Below, piece after piece: positions 1 through 10,200 of a DNA stretch of 64,000 nucleotides (position 1 is its first letter; each line of letters begins with the position of its first letter). The stretch is taken from the NCBI GenBank assembly GCA_964477265.1, contig CAYZDJ010000006.1, positions 113,858 to 177,857 on the forward strand, in the 5' to 3' direction. The DNA comes from CAIVPM01 sp964477265 (GTDB lineage: Bacteria > Bacteroidota > Bacteroidia > Chitinophagales > Chitinophagaceae). The notes under the pieces were generated by a model. It had not been told where the DNA came from. It was given only the letters and a program-made list of their open reading frames with translations, and made no database searches. The translations under genes and the position numbers were made by a program.

Positions 1-727
1 AGGACAAATTCCTTTGCCACCATATCTTAACAGGGATGTTGAAGAAACTGATAAACAATCTTATCAAACTGTATATGCAAAACATGATGGCAGCGTGGCT
101 GCTCCAACAGCTGGATTACATTTTACTGAAGAAATTTTTGAAACTTTAAAGCAAAAAAATATTGCAACAAACTATGTGACACTACATGTTGGTGCAGGCA
201 CTTTTAAACCTGTAAAAGCTGCATCAATGCTGCAACACGAAATGCACAGCGAGTTTATTGAAATTGAAATTGACACCATAAAAAGCATCTTGCAAAACTT
301 AAATAACAACATTATTGCAGTAGGTACAACAAGCTTAAGAACCATTGAAAGCCTTTATTGGATAGGTGTACAATTTAGCTATAATTTTGAAGAAGAGCAG
401 GCCGAAATAATAGAAATTCATCAATGGGATTGCTACGAACTACCACAAAATATTGATGCAAAAAAAGCAATAGAAAGTGTTATTAACTGGATGCAAAAAA
501 AGCAGATAAAAAAACTTATTGCCAAAACACAAATACTAATTGCACCTGGATACAAATTACGAATTGCCAAAGGGTTAATTACTAACTTCCATCAGCCAAA
601 TTCAACACTGCTATTACTTGTAGCTGCAATTATTGGTGATGATTGGAAAAAAGTTTATAACTATGCTTTAAACAACAACTTTAGGTTTTTAAGCTATGGT
701 GATGGTAGTTTATTATGGAAAAAATAG
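1..727 (+). CDS. queA: QueA, S-adenosylmethionine:tRNA ribosyltransferase-isomerase (5' end cut by window edge)
   Basis: QueA transfers and isomerises the ribosyl group of S-adenosylmethionine onto 7-aminomethyl-7-deazaguanine in tRNA, giving epoxyqueuosine. The reading frame is open to the left edge (GQIPLPPYLNR is read from base 2), so the gene starts outside the window and about 240 C-terminal residues are visible; the family is about 350 residues long. Family motifs seen are the PLPPY block, DGSVAAPTAGLHFT, the LHVGAGTFKPV block and the C-terminal NFHQPNSTLLLLVAA. The stop is followed 7 bp later by the convergent end of the next gene. QueG, which catalyses the next step of queuosine synthesis, is encoded at 27.7-28.6 kb on the other strand. 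Confidence 0.95.
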   Translation, partial: GQIPLPPYLNRDVEETDKQSYQTVYAKHDGSVAAPTAGLHFTEEIFETLKQKNIATNYVTLHVGAGTFKPVKAASMLQHEMHSEFIEIEIDTIKSILQNLNNNIIAVGTTSLRTIESLYWIGVQFSYNFEEEQAEIIEIHQWDCYELPQNIDAKKAIESVINWMQKKQIKKLIAKTQILIAPGYKLRIAKGLITNFHQPNSTLLLLVAAIIGDDWKKVYNYALNNNFRFLSYGDGSLLWKK

Positions 728-734
728 AACCTTG

Positions 735-1325
735 TTACAATAATCTATATAACAATTGCACCCTCGTATCTTGCCAAATATCATCAGGTGAAATTTTAGT
801 ATCATTATCTTTAAACCCCACATCTACCTTTTTAAAACATTCTTGCACAAGTTCGCTGCATATATAGTTTCTGTTATTTTCTCTTCGTGTAATTTTAAAC
901 AAAATACGAATTACAATTCTTATAATTTCCCAATTATCATAAGGTTTTGTTAATTCATCCATTCCAAAGCTAATAGCTTTATATAAATCTTGTTTTGTAA
1001 TTTCTGGCTCAACCCTTGCAACTATTATTTTGCCTTTGTAAGGTTTGTTTTTGCCATGATAATCTTTCAAATATTTACTAAGTGGTGCAAGCCTTACGCC
1101 ATATAGCTTTTCGCTTTCAAGAACCAACATTCTATCAAGTTTGTCATCTCTATAAATGATACCTACATGACTCCAAACACTTTTTGTAAAGCGTTGTATT
1201 AGCTTGCTAAAAAAATAATTACCACTGCAAAAAATCAAATCGCCTGTTCTAAGTTCATCTCTTATTATTTTATATTTACGTGGGGGTATTTGCTCTAACT
1301 GGCTAAGCAATAACGAATTTGCCAT
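735..1325 (-). CDS. YiiX/YaeF-like permuted papain-fold (NlpC/P60 superfamily) protein
   Basis: This 196-residue protein shows the circularly permuted papain-like arrangement of the YiiX/C92 group: an N-terminal GDLIFCSG strand, a conserved histidine (H53 in SVWSHVGI), and the nucleophile-like cysteine late in the chain (C156 in YICSELVQ), followed by an SPDDIW block. Members are predicted amidases or thioesterases acting on lipid or peptide amides; the substrate is unknown. No signal peptide is evident, so the protein looks cytoplasmic. It ends 7 bp from queA in convergent orientation. The ATG at 1325 is the only good start before the conserved core. Family assignment is solid, the enzymatic activity is inferred. 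Confidence 0.75.
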   Translation of the reverse strand: MANSLLLSQLEQIPPRKYKIIRDELRTGDLIFCSGNYFFSKLIQRFTKSVWSHVGIIYRDDKLDRMLVLESEKLYGVRLAPLSKYLKDYHGKNKPYKGKIIVARVEPEITKQDLYKAISFGMDELTKPYDNWEIIRIVIRILFKITRRENNRNYICSELVQECFKKVDVGFKDNDTKISPDDIWQDTRVQLLYRLL

Positions 1326-1368
1326 TAAATTTTATTTGTATTAGTGAGTACGATTAAAGCACAAAAAT

Positions 1369-1398
1369 AAAGGCTGCTTTATTCAAAAAGCAGCCTTT
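1369..1398 (-). terminator. Intrinsic terminator after the type IX-secreted protein gene
   Basis: A perfect 12-bp inverted repeat (AAAGGCTGCTTT, 1369-1380, paired with 1387-1398) encloses a 6-nt loop. On the minus strand it lies 22 bp past the stop of the gene at 1421-3013 and runs into a T-rich tract. Confidence 0.85.
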
Positions 1399-1420
1399 GT
1401 AAAAAGATTATTTAAATCAA

Positions 1421-3013
1421 CTATTGCTTTATAATTGTTTTACTTGTTTTATTTCCTTCTGCATCTAAGAAAGTAACAATGTAATTGCCTTTGTTTAATT
1501 TACTAAGGTCAATACTTGTTTGAGTGCTTCCAGCTTTAGCTTCAATACTCATTAACGATTTACCTTCAAATGAAGCAATACTAATACTTCCAGCAATTGC
1601 AGTTTTTGGATAAGAAACTATCAAATTGCTTTGAGCAGGATTAGGGAATACTTCTAACTTAATTGATTTTTTAGGAGTTACAGCAACAATATTGCTATAA
1701 GTGCTGCTACCATTTTTACTTACAAATTTCACTCTGTAATATGTAGTTGCAGTTAATACATTATTATCATTAAATTCATAGTTATTAGAGCCATTTGCTA
1801 CAATATTACCAACAGTTTTAAACTCTTTACTATTCAAACTTTTTTCAACAACATAATTCACAACATCATCGTCGCCATTTACAGTCCAGAATACTTTTGC
1901 AGTTCCATTATCATTTTTAGCTACATTAAAGCTTAATAAACGAATAGGCAAAGCAGCAGGTACTATTTGAACACCCCTATAAGCAGTATTTGTAGGTTGT
2001 GCAGATACTGGCGTTGCCGTTGCAACTGGTGCAACGTTATAGCCTGTAGCATCAATAAATGTATTTAAGTGTGTTGCAGTACTTTTTATTCCAAAAAGTG
2101 TAACAACAGTGCCAGCAGTTACCCCAGTTAAACCTCTGTATAATCCTGCAGCATCCATTGTTCCAATTGAATCCCAGTTTCCAGTACCAGAATTTAAGCA
2201 ATACTTTCGAACTCCTGCAGGAGCAACGTCACTAGCAACATACATTGTATTTAAGCCTGATGGTCCACCAGGCAAACTTGTCATATATACACTATTAGCA
2301 GTTAAAGCAGTAGAAACACCTGGAAAAGCAGTCATAGCATTTCCAGAGGTTGTTGGAAAGCCTGTTATTTTACCTACACGCACAGCCCCAGAGCCAGTAC
2401 CAACAATCAAATCTCCTCCAAAAGGTTGAATTGTTCTACAGTTAGTAATAGTTGTACTTACAATTGTTGACGTATCGTTTCCATCACCAGTACACATATA
2501 AGGTAAATATCTTACCCCAGTATTGTTTCCTAATAACCAAAATCCAGTTCCATCATTTGATGCAACACATCTTGCATTACCTTTTGATTTTGCTGTATCC
2601 ATTAAAGTTTTTGTATCCCAGGTTCCGTCCATTGCAATTCTGCATATTACCCTTTTAACACCAGCTACACCGCTTATTGTAGCAATACCAGTATCAGAAT
2701 TATAACCACCGAAAACAAAATATGCACCATTAGCAGAAAGCGTTAGGTTAGCATCATTAGACGAAGATCCTTGAGCACAGATTTTATAGTTGCCACCTGA
2801 CTCCATGCCAGTTGTATAAGGTAATTGTATTGTTTGAACAACAGTTCCTGTTACTGTCATTTCAACAATGTTAATAAGCTGAGATTGATTGGACAAAGAT
2901 TGTCCCCCACTACCAACTCTTGTAACAACTAAATTTCCAGGTGTAAAAGGCACCTGGCTTTGTGCTAAGAAAGGTAATCCAATTAAGAAAAGATACGTAA
3001 AGATTTTTTTCAT
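1421..3013 (-). CDS. Secreted protein with type IX secretion C-terminal sorting domain (type A)
   Basis: A 530-residue exported protein. Residues 1-20 form a signal peptide ending in AQSQ. The middle (about 25-350) is rich in Gly, Ser, Thr and Asn and looks like a beta-propeller or repeat domain, but I recognise no family. Residues about 355-447 resemble a fibronectin type III-like beta sandwich of the kind common in Bacteroidota secreted proteins (block VEKSLNSKEFKTVG, then TTYYRVKF). Residues about 453-530 are a typical type A sorting domain: LEVFPNPAQSNLIVSY, a LSKLNKGNYIVTF block and a basic end KTIIKQ. The protein should therefore leave through the type IX system whose GldKLMN core is at 48.8-53.8 kb. 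A strong terminator follows the stop. Cargo function unknown. Confidence 0.85.
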   Translation of the reverse strand: MKKIFTYLFLIGLPFLAQSQVPFTPGNLVVTRVGSGGQSLSNQSQLINIVEMTVTGTVVQTIQLPYTTGMESGGNYKICAQGSSSNDANLTLSANGAYFVFGGYNSDTGIATISGVAGVKRVICRIAMDGTWDTKTLMDTAKSKGNARCVASNDGTGFWLLGNNTGVRYLPYMCTGDGNDTSTIVSTTITNCRTIQPFGGDLIVGTGSGAVRVGKITGFPTTSGNAMTAFPGVSTALTANSVYMTSLPGGPSGLNTMYVASDVAPAGVRKYCLNSGTGNWDSIGTMDAAGLYRGLTGVTAGTVVTLFGIKSTATHLNTFIDATGYNVAPVATATPVSAQPTNTAYRGVQIVPAALPIRLLSFNVAKNDNGTAKVFWTVNGDDDVVNYVVEKSLNSKEFKTVGNIVANGSNNYEFNDNNVLTATTYYRVKFVSKNGSSTYSNIVAVTPKKSIKLEVFPNPAQSNLIVSYPKTAIAGSISIASFEGKSLMSIEAKAGSTQTSIDLSKLNKGNYIVTFLDAEGNKTSKTIIKQ

Positions 3014-3103
3014 AAAGTAATTTTTTTAGTAAATACAAATGTATAACATTGTTACAATTTGCGATTACATAATTCCCATTTTTATTTTGTTAATTAATGA
3101 TAA

Positions 3104-3538
3104 TTATTTGACAACCCTTTCAAAAGTTTTCATTTCATTATTCTTCCAGTTGGCATCATATTTTACAAACCAACTAAGCCATATACTTCTGCTTAAACGC
3201 ATAAACACTGGCTGCAATAATATTAAACCCAAAATAGTTGTACCCATGCACCAAAAAATACTATCATCATTAAAACTTAATTTAAACAATACTGCCCATG
3301 CCACAAACATACTTACACAAAAAGCAACAGTAAGGGCATAACTAACATAGCTTGTGCCATAGTAAAACCCTACTTCAATTTCTGTTGGTTGCTTACACAC
3401 AGGACATTCTTCGTTCATATCTACAATATGCTTTAAATCATAAGGATTTTTGCTTTTGAACAAATAACCTTGCCTGCACCTTGGGCATTTATTGGTTAAT
3501 ACACTTACTAAATAGTTTGAAGTTTTATTGTCTTGCAT
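3104..3538 (-). CDS. DUF983 family membrane protein with two zinc-ribbon-like CxxC motifs
   Basis: A 144-residue protein with two CxxC pairs (C18/C21 in KCPRC and C45/C48 in ECPVC) that could bind one zinc ion, followed by two transmembrane helices at about 64-86 and 93-115. This matches DUF983, a family of unknown function common in Bacteroidota and Alphaproteobacteria. The open frame can be extended by three codons to a TTG at 3547, but the ATG at 3538 (MQDNKTS) is preferred. It stands alone: the T9SS-cargo gene starts 91 bp downstream on the same strand and fabH starts divergently 168 bp upstream. Confidence 0.8.
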   Translation of the reverse strand: MQDNKTSNYLVSVLTNKCPRCRQGYLFKSKNPYDLKHIVDMNEECPVCKQPTEIEVGFYYGTSYVSYALTVAFCVSMFVAWAVLFKLSFNDDSIFWCMGTTILGLILLQPVFMRLSRSIWLSWFVKYDANWKNNEMKTFERVVK

Positions 3539-3705
3539 AAAATGCAAAGATGAGATTTTAAAAAATAAAAATCATGAATTTAATCATGTTTCAATTTCAT
3601 TTACTATTATTTGTAAGCACTTTTTTTGCAATTTTTACATAGAAGGTAGGTTTGTTTTAGGTTCTAAATTATTTCCATTTATTTTTACTGCCTCACATTT
3701 ATAAT

Positions 3706-4695
3706 ATGAACAAAATAACCGCATCAATAACATGTGTTGGAGGCTATGTGCCTGAAACAAAACTTACCAATTTTGATTTGGAAAAAATGGTAGATACTAA
3801 TGATGAGTGGATAAGAACAAGAACTGGCATTAGTGAAAGAAGAATTTTAAAAGAGCCAGGAAAAGCTACTAGCGATTTAGCAACAAAGGCAATTGAAGAA
3901 ATTTTAAAAAAGAAAAACTTACAAGCTACCGATATTGATTGCATTATTTGTGCAACTGTAACGCCAGATATGGTTTTTCCTGCAACAGCCAATTTAATTG
4001 GAGATAAAATTGGTGCTACTAATGCTTTTGGGTTTGACATTGGTGCTGCATGCAGTGGTTTTTTATTTGCTTTAACAACTGGCACAAGTTTTATAGAAAG
4101 TGGCCGATACAATAAAGTTATAGTTGTAGGTGCCGATAAAATGAGTGCTATTATTGACTACACAGACAGAAACACATGTGTGCTTTTTGGTGATGGTGCA
4201 GGTGCAGTTTTGCTTGAGCCTAGCAAAGATGATTGTGGCATTAAAGATTCGCTATTAAGAAGCGATGGCAGTGGTGCAAAATTTTTACACATGAAGGCAG
4301 GCGGCAGTTTAAAACCCTCAACAGTAGAAACTGTAATGGCTAAAGAACACTATGCTTATCAGGAAGGACAAAGTGTTTTTAAATTTGCAGTAAAGGGAAT
4401 GGCAGATGTGAGTGCAGATTTACTTGAAAAAAATAATTTAACTGGAGATGATATTGCCTGGCTAGTACCACATCAGGCAAACCTGAGAATTATAGATGCA
4501 ACTGCAAACAGAATGGGTTTACCAAAAGAAAAGGTGATGATTAATATTCATAAATATGGCAATACCACTGCAGCAACAATTCCTTTGTGCTTATGGGAGT
4601 GGGAAAGCCAATTAAAAAAAGACGATAATATTGTACTTGCTGCATTTGGTGGCGGCTTTACATGGGGTGCAACATTAATAAAGTGGGCTTATTAA
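3706..4695 (+). CDS. fabH: FabH, 3-oxoacyl-[acyl-carrier-protein] synthase III
   Basis: FabH condenses a short acyl-CoA with malonyl-ACP to start fatty acid synthesis. The 329-residue length is normal. The catalytic triad is visible: Cys116 in AACSGFLFAL, His256 in VPHQANLRIID and Asn286 in KYGNTTAA. The N-terminal TNDEWIRTRTGISERR block and the C-terminal GGGFTWGATLIKW are also family hallmarks. The gene is monocistronic in appearance: divergent from the DUF983 gene and separated from galE by an 80-bp AT-rich repeat tract. Bacteroidota often carry several FabH paralogues, and this copy is not next to plsX/rpmF, so which one is the housekeeping enzyme cannot be told from here. Confidence 0.93.
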   Translation: MNKITASITCVGGYVPETKLTNFDLEKMVDTNDEWIRTRTGISERRILKEPGKATSDLATKAIEEILKKKNLQATDIDCIICATVTPDMVFPATANLIGDKIGATNAFGFDIGAACSGFLFALTTGTSFIESGRYNKVIVVGADKMSAIIDYTDRNTCVLFGDGAGAVLLEPSKDDCGIKDSLLRSDGSGAKFLHMKAGGSLKPSTVETVMAKEHYAYQEGQSVFKFAVKGMADVSADLLEKNNLTGDDIAWLVPHQANLRIIDATANRMGLPKEKVMINIHKYGNTTAATIPLCLWEWESQLKKDDNIVLAAFGGGFTWGATLIKWAY

Positions 4696-4775
4696 ATTAT
4701 TAATTTTTAATTATTAATTATTAATTATTTGTCAAACACACAATTAGTAATCAATAATTAATAATCATAAAGTAA
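4694..4775 (+). repeat. AT-rich TTAATTATTAATT tract between fabH and galE
   Basis: The spacer is built from degenerate copies of TTAATTATTAATT and its complement (for example ATTAATTATTAATTATT near 4713 and AATAATTAATAATCAT near 4752). It can fold back on itself and belongs with other A/T-word intergenic tracts of this window (7.2, 58.8, 60.1 and 62.6 kb). Confidence 0.5.
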
Positions 4776-5795
4776 ATGAAAATACTGGTTACTGGTGGGA
4801 TGGGTTATATAGGTTCTCACACAATTGTAGATTTAATAAATAATGGTTTTGATGTTGTAAGTGCCGATAATTTTTGTCGCTCTACAACATCGATGCAGCA
4901 AAGCATTGAAGAAATAGCAGGTAAAAAAATAATCAATTATAACATTGATTTAACAAACTTAGAGACTACAAAAAATATATTTAAAAATAATAGCGACATA
5001 CAGGGCATTATACATTTTGCTGCATATAAAGCTGTTGGTGAGTCTGTCGAAAATCCTCAGCTATATTACCACAACAACTTATTTTCTCTAATCAATATTT
5101 TAGAATGTGTAAAAACATTTAAAGTTCCATACTTTGTGTTTTCATCTTCGTGCACAGTATATGGAAACCCAGATACAGCATGTGTTATAGAAGAAACGCC
5201 TTTAAAACCTGCAGCATCACCTTATGGTGCAACCAAGCAAATGGGCGAAAAAATTATTGAAGATTTTATTGCTTCGCAAAAAAATAACAAAGCCGTTTTA
5301 TTGCGTTACTTCAATCCTGTGGGTGCACACCCATCTGCAAAAATTGGTGAGTTGCCCATTGGCAGACCGATGAATTTGGTGCCTGCCATTACGCAAACTG
5401 CCATTGGTAAACTGCATCAACTTACTGTTCATGGTAATGATTACAACACAAAAGATGGAAGTTGCGTGAGAGACTATATTCATGTATGCGATATAGCAAA
5501 TGCACACACACTTGCATTACAATATTTAATTGCCAACAAGAATAATAACAACTGCGAAGTCTTTAATCTTGGAACAGGAAATGGTGTTACAGTTTTGGAA
5601 GTAATAAAGGCATTTGAAGAAGTTACACAGCAAAAGTTGAACTATACAATTGGTGCTAAACGCAGTGGCGATGTAGAAGCTATTTATGCAAACAATAATT
5701 TAGCGAGAGAAGTTTTGGGCTGGAATCCACAATACAATATTAATGACATGATGCAAACTGCATGGGCATGGGAGCAAGCAATTGCCAAAAAGTAG
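4776..5795 (+). CDS. galE: GalE, UDP-glucose 4-epimerase
   Basis: GalE interconverts UDP-glucose and UDP-galactose with a tightly bound NAD. The 339-residue protein is an extended short-chain dehydrogenase: Rossmann motif GGMGYIGSH at residues 7-15, the FSSSCTVYG block with the catalytic serine near 124-125, and the YxxxK pair Tyr150/Lys154 in SPYGATK. The RYFNPVGAHPS and DYIHVCDIANAH blocks are typical for GalE rather than for other sugar epimerases. It converges with the porin gene, only 7 bp separating the two stops. The product would feed surface polysaccharide or galactose metabolism; no galK/galT is nearby. Confidence 0.93.
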   Translation: MKILVTGGMGYIGSHTIVDLINNGFDVVSADNFCRSTTSMQQSIEEIAGKKIINYNIDLTNLETTKNIFKNNSDIQGIIHFAAYKAVGESVENPQLYYHNNLFSLINILECVKTFKVPYFVFSSSCTVYGNPDTACVIEETPLKPAASPYGATKQMGEKIIEDFIASQKNNKAVLLRYFNPVGAHPSAKIGELPIGRPMNLVPAITQTAIGKLHQLTVHGNDYNTKDGSCVRDYIHVCDIANAHTLALQYLIANKNNNNCEVFNLGTGNGVTVLEVIKAFEEVTQQKLNYTIGAKRSGDVEAIYANNNLAREVLGWNPQYNINDMMQTAWAWEQAIAKK

Positions 5796-5802
5796 TTTCA
5801 TT

Positions 5803-7113
5803 TTATAATCTGAAATTTACTGCTACAGTTAGCCTGTCGTCTGTCTTTCTTAAATCAGGTCGCCAATTGTTTACAGGAGTCGTTATCCAACCATCAGGCG
5901 ATGTTGTGCCACCACTCCCTGCAAAGTATGGAACATTTGAATTTCTGTGAGCATACTCAAATCTGAAAGTTACATAATCATTTGGCATAATATCGAACGT
6001 TACTGTGTGTTGCAGCAAAACCAGATTTTGCTTTGGGTCGCTGTTTATGGCATCTGTAAAATCGTTTGGTGCAACCGGAGATGGTGAATATGCGAGATAC
6101 AAACCTGGGTTTTTTGCAACATCGCTCCTAACACTTAATGCCAGTTTGTTTTTATTAAACCACAAACGATTTGTAAGCGATGTGCCAAGCATAAAATGTT
6201 GTGATGCTTTAATACCATCGCCACTTTCAAAACCATAATGATTGTTTAATGAAAATGCTGCTTGCGAAATCCCTTTACTGTTATGGCTTTTATAGTACCT
6301 TGCCACAATGCTATTATCATGATGAAAGCGATTAACATTTGTTCTGCTATCCTTACCATAATAAAAATTTGCAACTAATTGCAGGTTTTCATTTGGTCTT
6401 AAATAATTAGAATTGCCAATGCCAATGCCTTTATTCCAGCTATTGTAAGACTGCCAGCCATTTAATAACCACAATTCAGTTCTATATTTTTTTGATGGAA
6501 ACATTTGCAACCTTGCTCCAGAAAAATAAAATGGTGTAAAGTCACAAGCCATTGAACGTTGATAACACCAGTTCTCTTGTGTTACATAACTTTCTAATCC
6601 TATATAACTCATAAAAATTCCCATTTCCACATTTATGCCATACCATTTGTTAAAGTGATAACCAGCAGCAGCTTCACGAATTAATTTTAAATTTGAGACG
6701 CTTGTATTTCTACCTCTGTTAACAGTTGCATCTTGCTCTTGAACAATATTTACCATATTACCTGTTTGCAACCAAAGCCTTCCAATAATATTTTTATAAT
6801 TTGTTTCAATACCAATACTGGCAAGGTTTAGCGTAAACTCATTGCTTCTGCCAATTGTAGATGAAATGGTGTGAGTATTATCAATAGGATTACTAAAGTC
6901 ATAATTAAAATATGTATCTAAATAAGCAACACCAGTTAAAATTGTTTCCTTAGTTTCTTTGTCTATAAAAATCAGTGGAAAATTTTTCTGACGATTTTGC
7001 CCATTTATCCAACTTAAGTCCATTCCATCAAAAGGAATTTTTGGAGTAGAATCTTTTTGTGAAAAACAAACAAGATTTGTAAAAACAAGAAGTATGGAAA
7101 ATAATTTTTTCAT
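5803..7113 (-). CDS. Outer-membrane beta-barrel porin, OmpL-like (bbp2 type)
   Basis: A 436-residue protein with an N-terminal signal peptide (MKKLFSILLVFTNLVCFSQ). The rest is an alternating hydrophobic/polar pattern with many aromatic residues and ends in FRL, as expected for a 14-18-strand outer-membrane barrel. Blocks such as GIFMSYIGLESY, a conserved NWCYQRS segment and the C-terminal FRFEYAHRNSN are typical of the putative beta-barrel porin-2 family widespread in Bacteroidota. Substrate unknown. The gene stands alone between galE (convergent) and the end of the efflux operon, whose terminator-like hairpin lies just upstream. Confidence 0.75.
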   Translation of the reverse strand: MKKLFSILLVFTNLVCFSQKDSTPKIPFDGMDLSWINGQNRQKNFPLIFIDKETKETILTGVAYLDTYFNYDFSNPIDNTHTISSTIGRSNEFTLNLASIGIETNYKNIIGRLWLQTGNMVNIVQEQDATVNRGRNTSVSNLKLIREAAAGYHFNKWYGINVEMGIFMSYIGLESYVTQENWCYQRSMACDFTPFYFSGARLQMFPSKKYRTELWLLNGWQSYNSWNKGIGIGNSNYLRPNENLQLVANFYYGKDSRTNVNRFHHDNSIVARYYKSHNSKGISQAAFSLNNHYGFESGDGIKASQHFMLGTSLTNRLWFNKNKLALSVRSDVAKNPGLYLAYSPSPVAPNDFTDAINSDPKQNLVLLQHTVTFDIMPNDYVTFRFEYAHRNSNVPYFAGSGGTTSPDGWITTPVNNWRPDLRKTDDRLTVAVNFRL

Positions 7114-7170
7114 GTGGGCAAATGTAAAAGCAACCTTAGTGATGCTATAAAATTATTTTTTACAAAAGCA

Positions 7171-7199
7171 AAATGCCGCCTCTTGCGAGAACGGCATTT
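7171..7199 (-). terminator. Hairpin after the RND efflux operon, probable terminator
   Basis: An 8-bp stem AAATGCCG/CGGCATTT (7171-7178 and 7192-7199) encloses a 13-nt loop that can itself pair (TCT/AGA). On the minus strand it lies about 100 bp past the RND stop and before the porin start. The downstream T run is short, so a terminator role is likely but not certain. Confidence 0.55.
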
Positions 7200-7233
7200 G
7201 CATAAACCAAAACCAACTATTTTAATAATGGTA

Positions 7234-7298
7234 AATGTTGAATTATAAATTTTTAATTATAAAACCCATTCAACATTCATCATTTATAATTCAACATT
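7234..7298. repeat. Intergenic inverted repeat (ATTCAACATT family)
   Basis: A perfect 17-bp inverted repeat (AATGTTGAATTATAAAT, 7234-7250, with 7282-7298) encloses the words ATTCAACATT and ATTCATCATT. The right arm overlaps the stop codon of the RND gene. Related words and a 14-bp inverted repeat occur at 60084-60151, so this looks like a dispersed non-coding element. Confidence 0.6.
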
Positions 7299-10200
7299 AT
7301 TTCCTCTGTTGTCCCATCCAAACTTTTTTGCCTTGCAATGCTTTTACTAAATACATAACACCAGCAAATATGAAAAAGAATGGTCCTAAGAAACCTAACA
7401 ATGCAATGAATTTTGTACCATAAAAACGTGTCATTGGTCGGCGTAATCTTTCACTTAAAATATACATTCCTGGCACCATTAATAGTGTTAAAAAGAATGA
7501 GAAGATTAAGCCATAGATAATTGTCCAGCTTAAAGGTCCCCAGAACACAACACTATCACCACCTAAGAAAAAGTGTGGATTTAATTCGCTAAACATTGCA
7601 GCAAAATCTATGTTTAAACCTACTGCTAATGGGAACAAGCCAAGCATTGTAGCCAACGCAGTAAGCATTACAGGAATGATACGAATTTTACCAGCTTGTA
7701 TAGCAGCTTCGCGAGTTTTCATTCCTCTGCCACGCAACTCATCTGTAAACTCAATTAATAAAATACCATTTTTAATTACAATACCTGCAAGCCCCACAAT
7801 ACCTACACCAAGCATAATGAATGCCATTGTTTTGCCAGTAATGGCATAGCCAATAAATACACCAATGATTGAGAAGAAAATCTCTGTCATTACAATAAAT
7901 GGCTTGCTTATACCTTTAAACTGCAATACAAGAATCAGGAAGATAATAAGCATTGCACCAATCATTGCATTACGTAAGAAGGTCATTGTTTCTGCTTGTT
8001 GCTCACCTTCACCACCTTGCTTAAATGTAACATCAGCAGGTATTTTTACAAGCGTTTTAAATTTCTCAATATGCTTTGCTAACTCAACATTTACAGGACC
8101 TGTAAGCGATGGATCTAGCACGTTTGATTGTAACTGAATAGTACGTTTTAAATTTTTACGTTTAACACCGCCACTGGTATTTGTATAGTCAACTGTTGCA
8201 ACAGCATTTAAAGGCACCTGCTTAATTTGCATAGTAGCAAAGTCTCTGAATGTGATACGCATATTCATCAAATCTGTAATGTTGTTACGTTGCAAGTCGT
8301 TATAGCGAATTTGAATTTTATATTCATCTTCACCATCTTTCAATTTGCTAGCCTCTTTACCAAACACAGCATTACGAATTTCCATACCTATTTGTGAAGA
8401 GAACAAACCTTCTTTCATAGCTTTTTCTCTATCAACATTAATGGTGATTTCAGGATTCACCAAGTCAACATCTGCTTTCAAATTTTCAATACCATAAATC
8501 CTATTGGTATCATAATAATTTAAAAACTGAGTAGATATTTTAGCAATGGCATCAAAGTCATCGCCAGCAATTTCAAGATTTACTGGTGGGTCTGTTGGTG
8601 GGCCACCACTTTCTTTTTCAACAGTCACTTCTGCACCAGCAATTAAGCCTTTTGTTTCTTCACGAATTTTATCTAAGAAAGGCTGTGTAAGCTTTCCATC
8701 TCTGTGTTCTGTTTCAATAAAGCTTACTTGTATTCTACCTAAATTACTTTGTGTGCTTCTGTTATTATCTCTAGGATTATTGGCACTTATAGCAACATTG
8801 GCAATTATACTTTCTACAATACCGCCTTTTGCTGGTAACTCTTTGTCTAATACTTTATATACTTTTCCTTCCAAAATTTTCGTTACACTATCTGTTGTAG
8901 CAGTGTTGGTACCAATTGGCATTTTAAGATACACATAAATAAAATTAGGGTCACCACTTGGGAAAAATGTTTTAGGATTATTGCGAACCATTATACCAAA
9001 AATTGAAACAATAAACAACCCAAACAAGCTTGCAAAAAACCAGGCTGGGCGTGAGCCTACAAGAATCCAACGCAATAATTTTTCGTAACGATTCATTAAA
9101 CCAGGCAATACTTTTTCCTGAAAGAAATGAATAATGCCACGCAAAACATATAGGTTAAGTATTGCCATCAAATCCATAAAAATTAAGAAGTTTCCGAAGC
9201 CGTGCCACTTAGCTAAATTGAATAAAATACCAAAAGCTAAGAACGTCCAGAACCACCATTTTTTAAATATTTCTTTCTTTGGTTTTTCATACTCTCTTCC
9301 TTCTGGTTTCATAAAATCAACTGCAAAAACAGGGTTGATGATGAAGGCAACAATTAATGATGCACCTAATGTTAATATTAACATTGTAGGTAGATAAATC
9401 ATAAACTTACCTATCAACCCTTTCCACATCAACAAAGGAAAAAATGGTGCAATGGTTGTTAAAGTACCTGCTAATACTGGAATGAAAACCTCGCCAGCAG
9501 CTTCTTTGGCTGCCTGGTTTATTTTTGTTTTTCCATTGTTATAAATACGATGCGTGTTTTCAATTACCACAATGGCATCATCTACAATAATACCTAAACC
9601 AAATAGTAATGCGAAGAGTACAATAAAGTTTAGTGTTACTGATGTACCAATAATTCCATCTGCCACAGGCAAAAACATAAATGCAACAAACACGCTTAAA
9701 GGCACACTTAATGCAACAAAGAATGCATTGGTAACACCCATAAAAAACATCAATACCAACAACACTAAAATAAAACCAATAATAATAGTGTTTACAAGGT
9801 CTTTAAACGATGCAGCAGTTTTAACACTTAAGTCGCCGGTATAAACAATTTTTAATTTATCTTTTGGTGGAAGTATGTTGCTGGCTTGCATTTCATCAAC
9901 AATCTTTTTAATTTTTCCGGCACCATCAATCAAATTTTCGCCAGCACGTTTTACTATGTTTAGTGTTACAACATTCTTTCCATCCAATCGTGCGTAGCTT
10001 TCTGTTTGTTTTACTGTATCTGTAATTTGTGCAATATCTTTTAAATACATTGCACCACCAGTAAGGTTTTTCACAATGATATTTTGCATATCATAAGCTG
10101 TAACAAACTGACCTTTTACACGAATATTCCTTTTCATATCACCTACATCAACCAAGCCACCACTCACATTTCTGTTTTCATAATTAATGGCATTTGCAAT

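Noticed and set aside
2109..2705. Overlapping frames antisense to the type IX-secreted protein
   Set aside because: Pro/Val-rich translations are shadow products of the real gene's codon pattern and have no start context.
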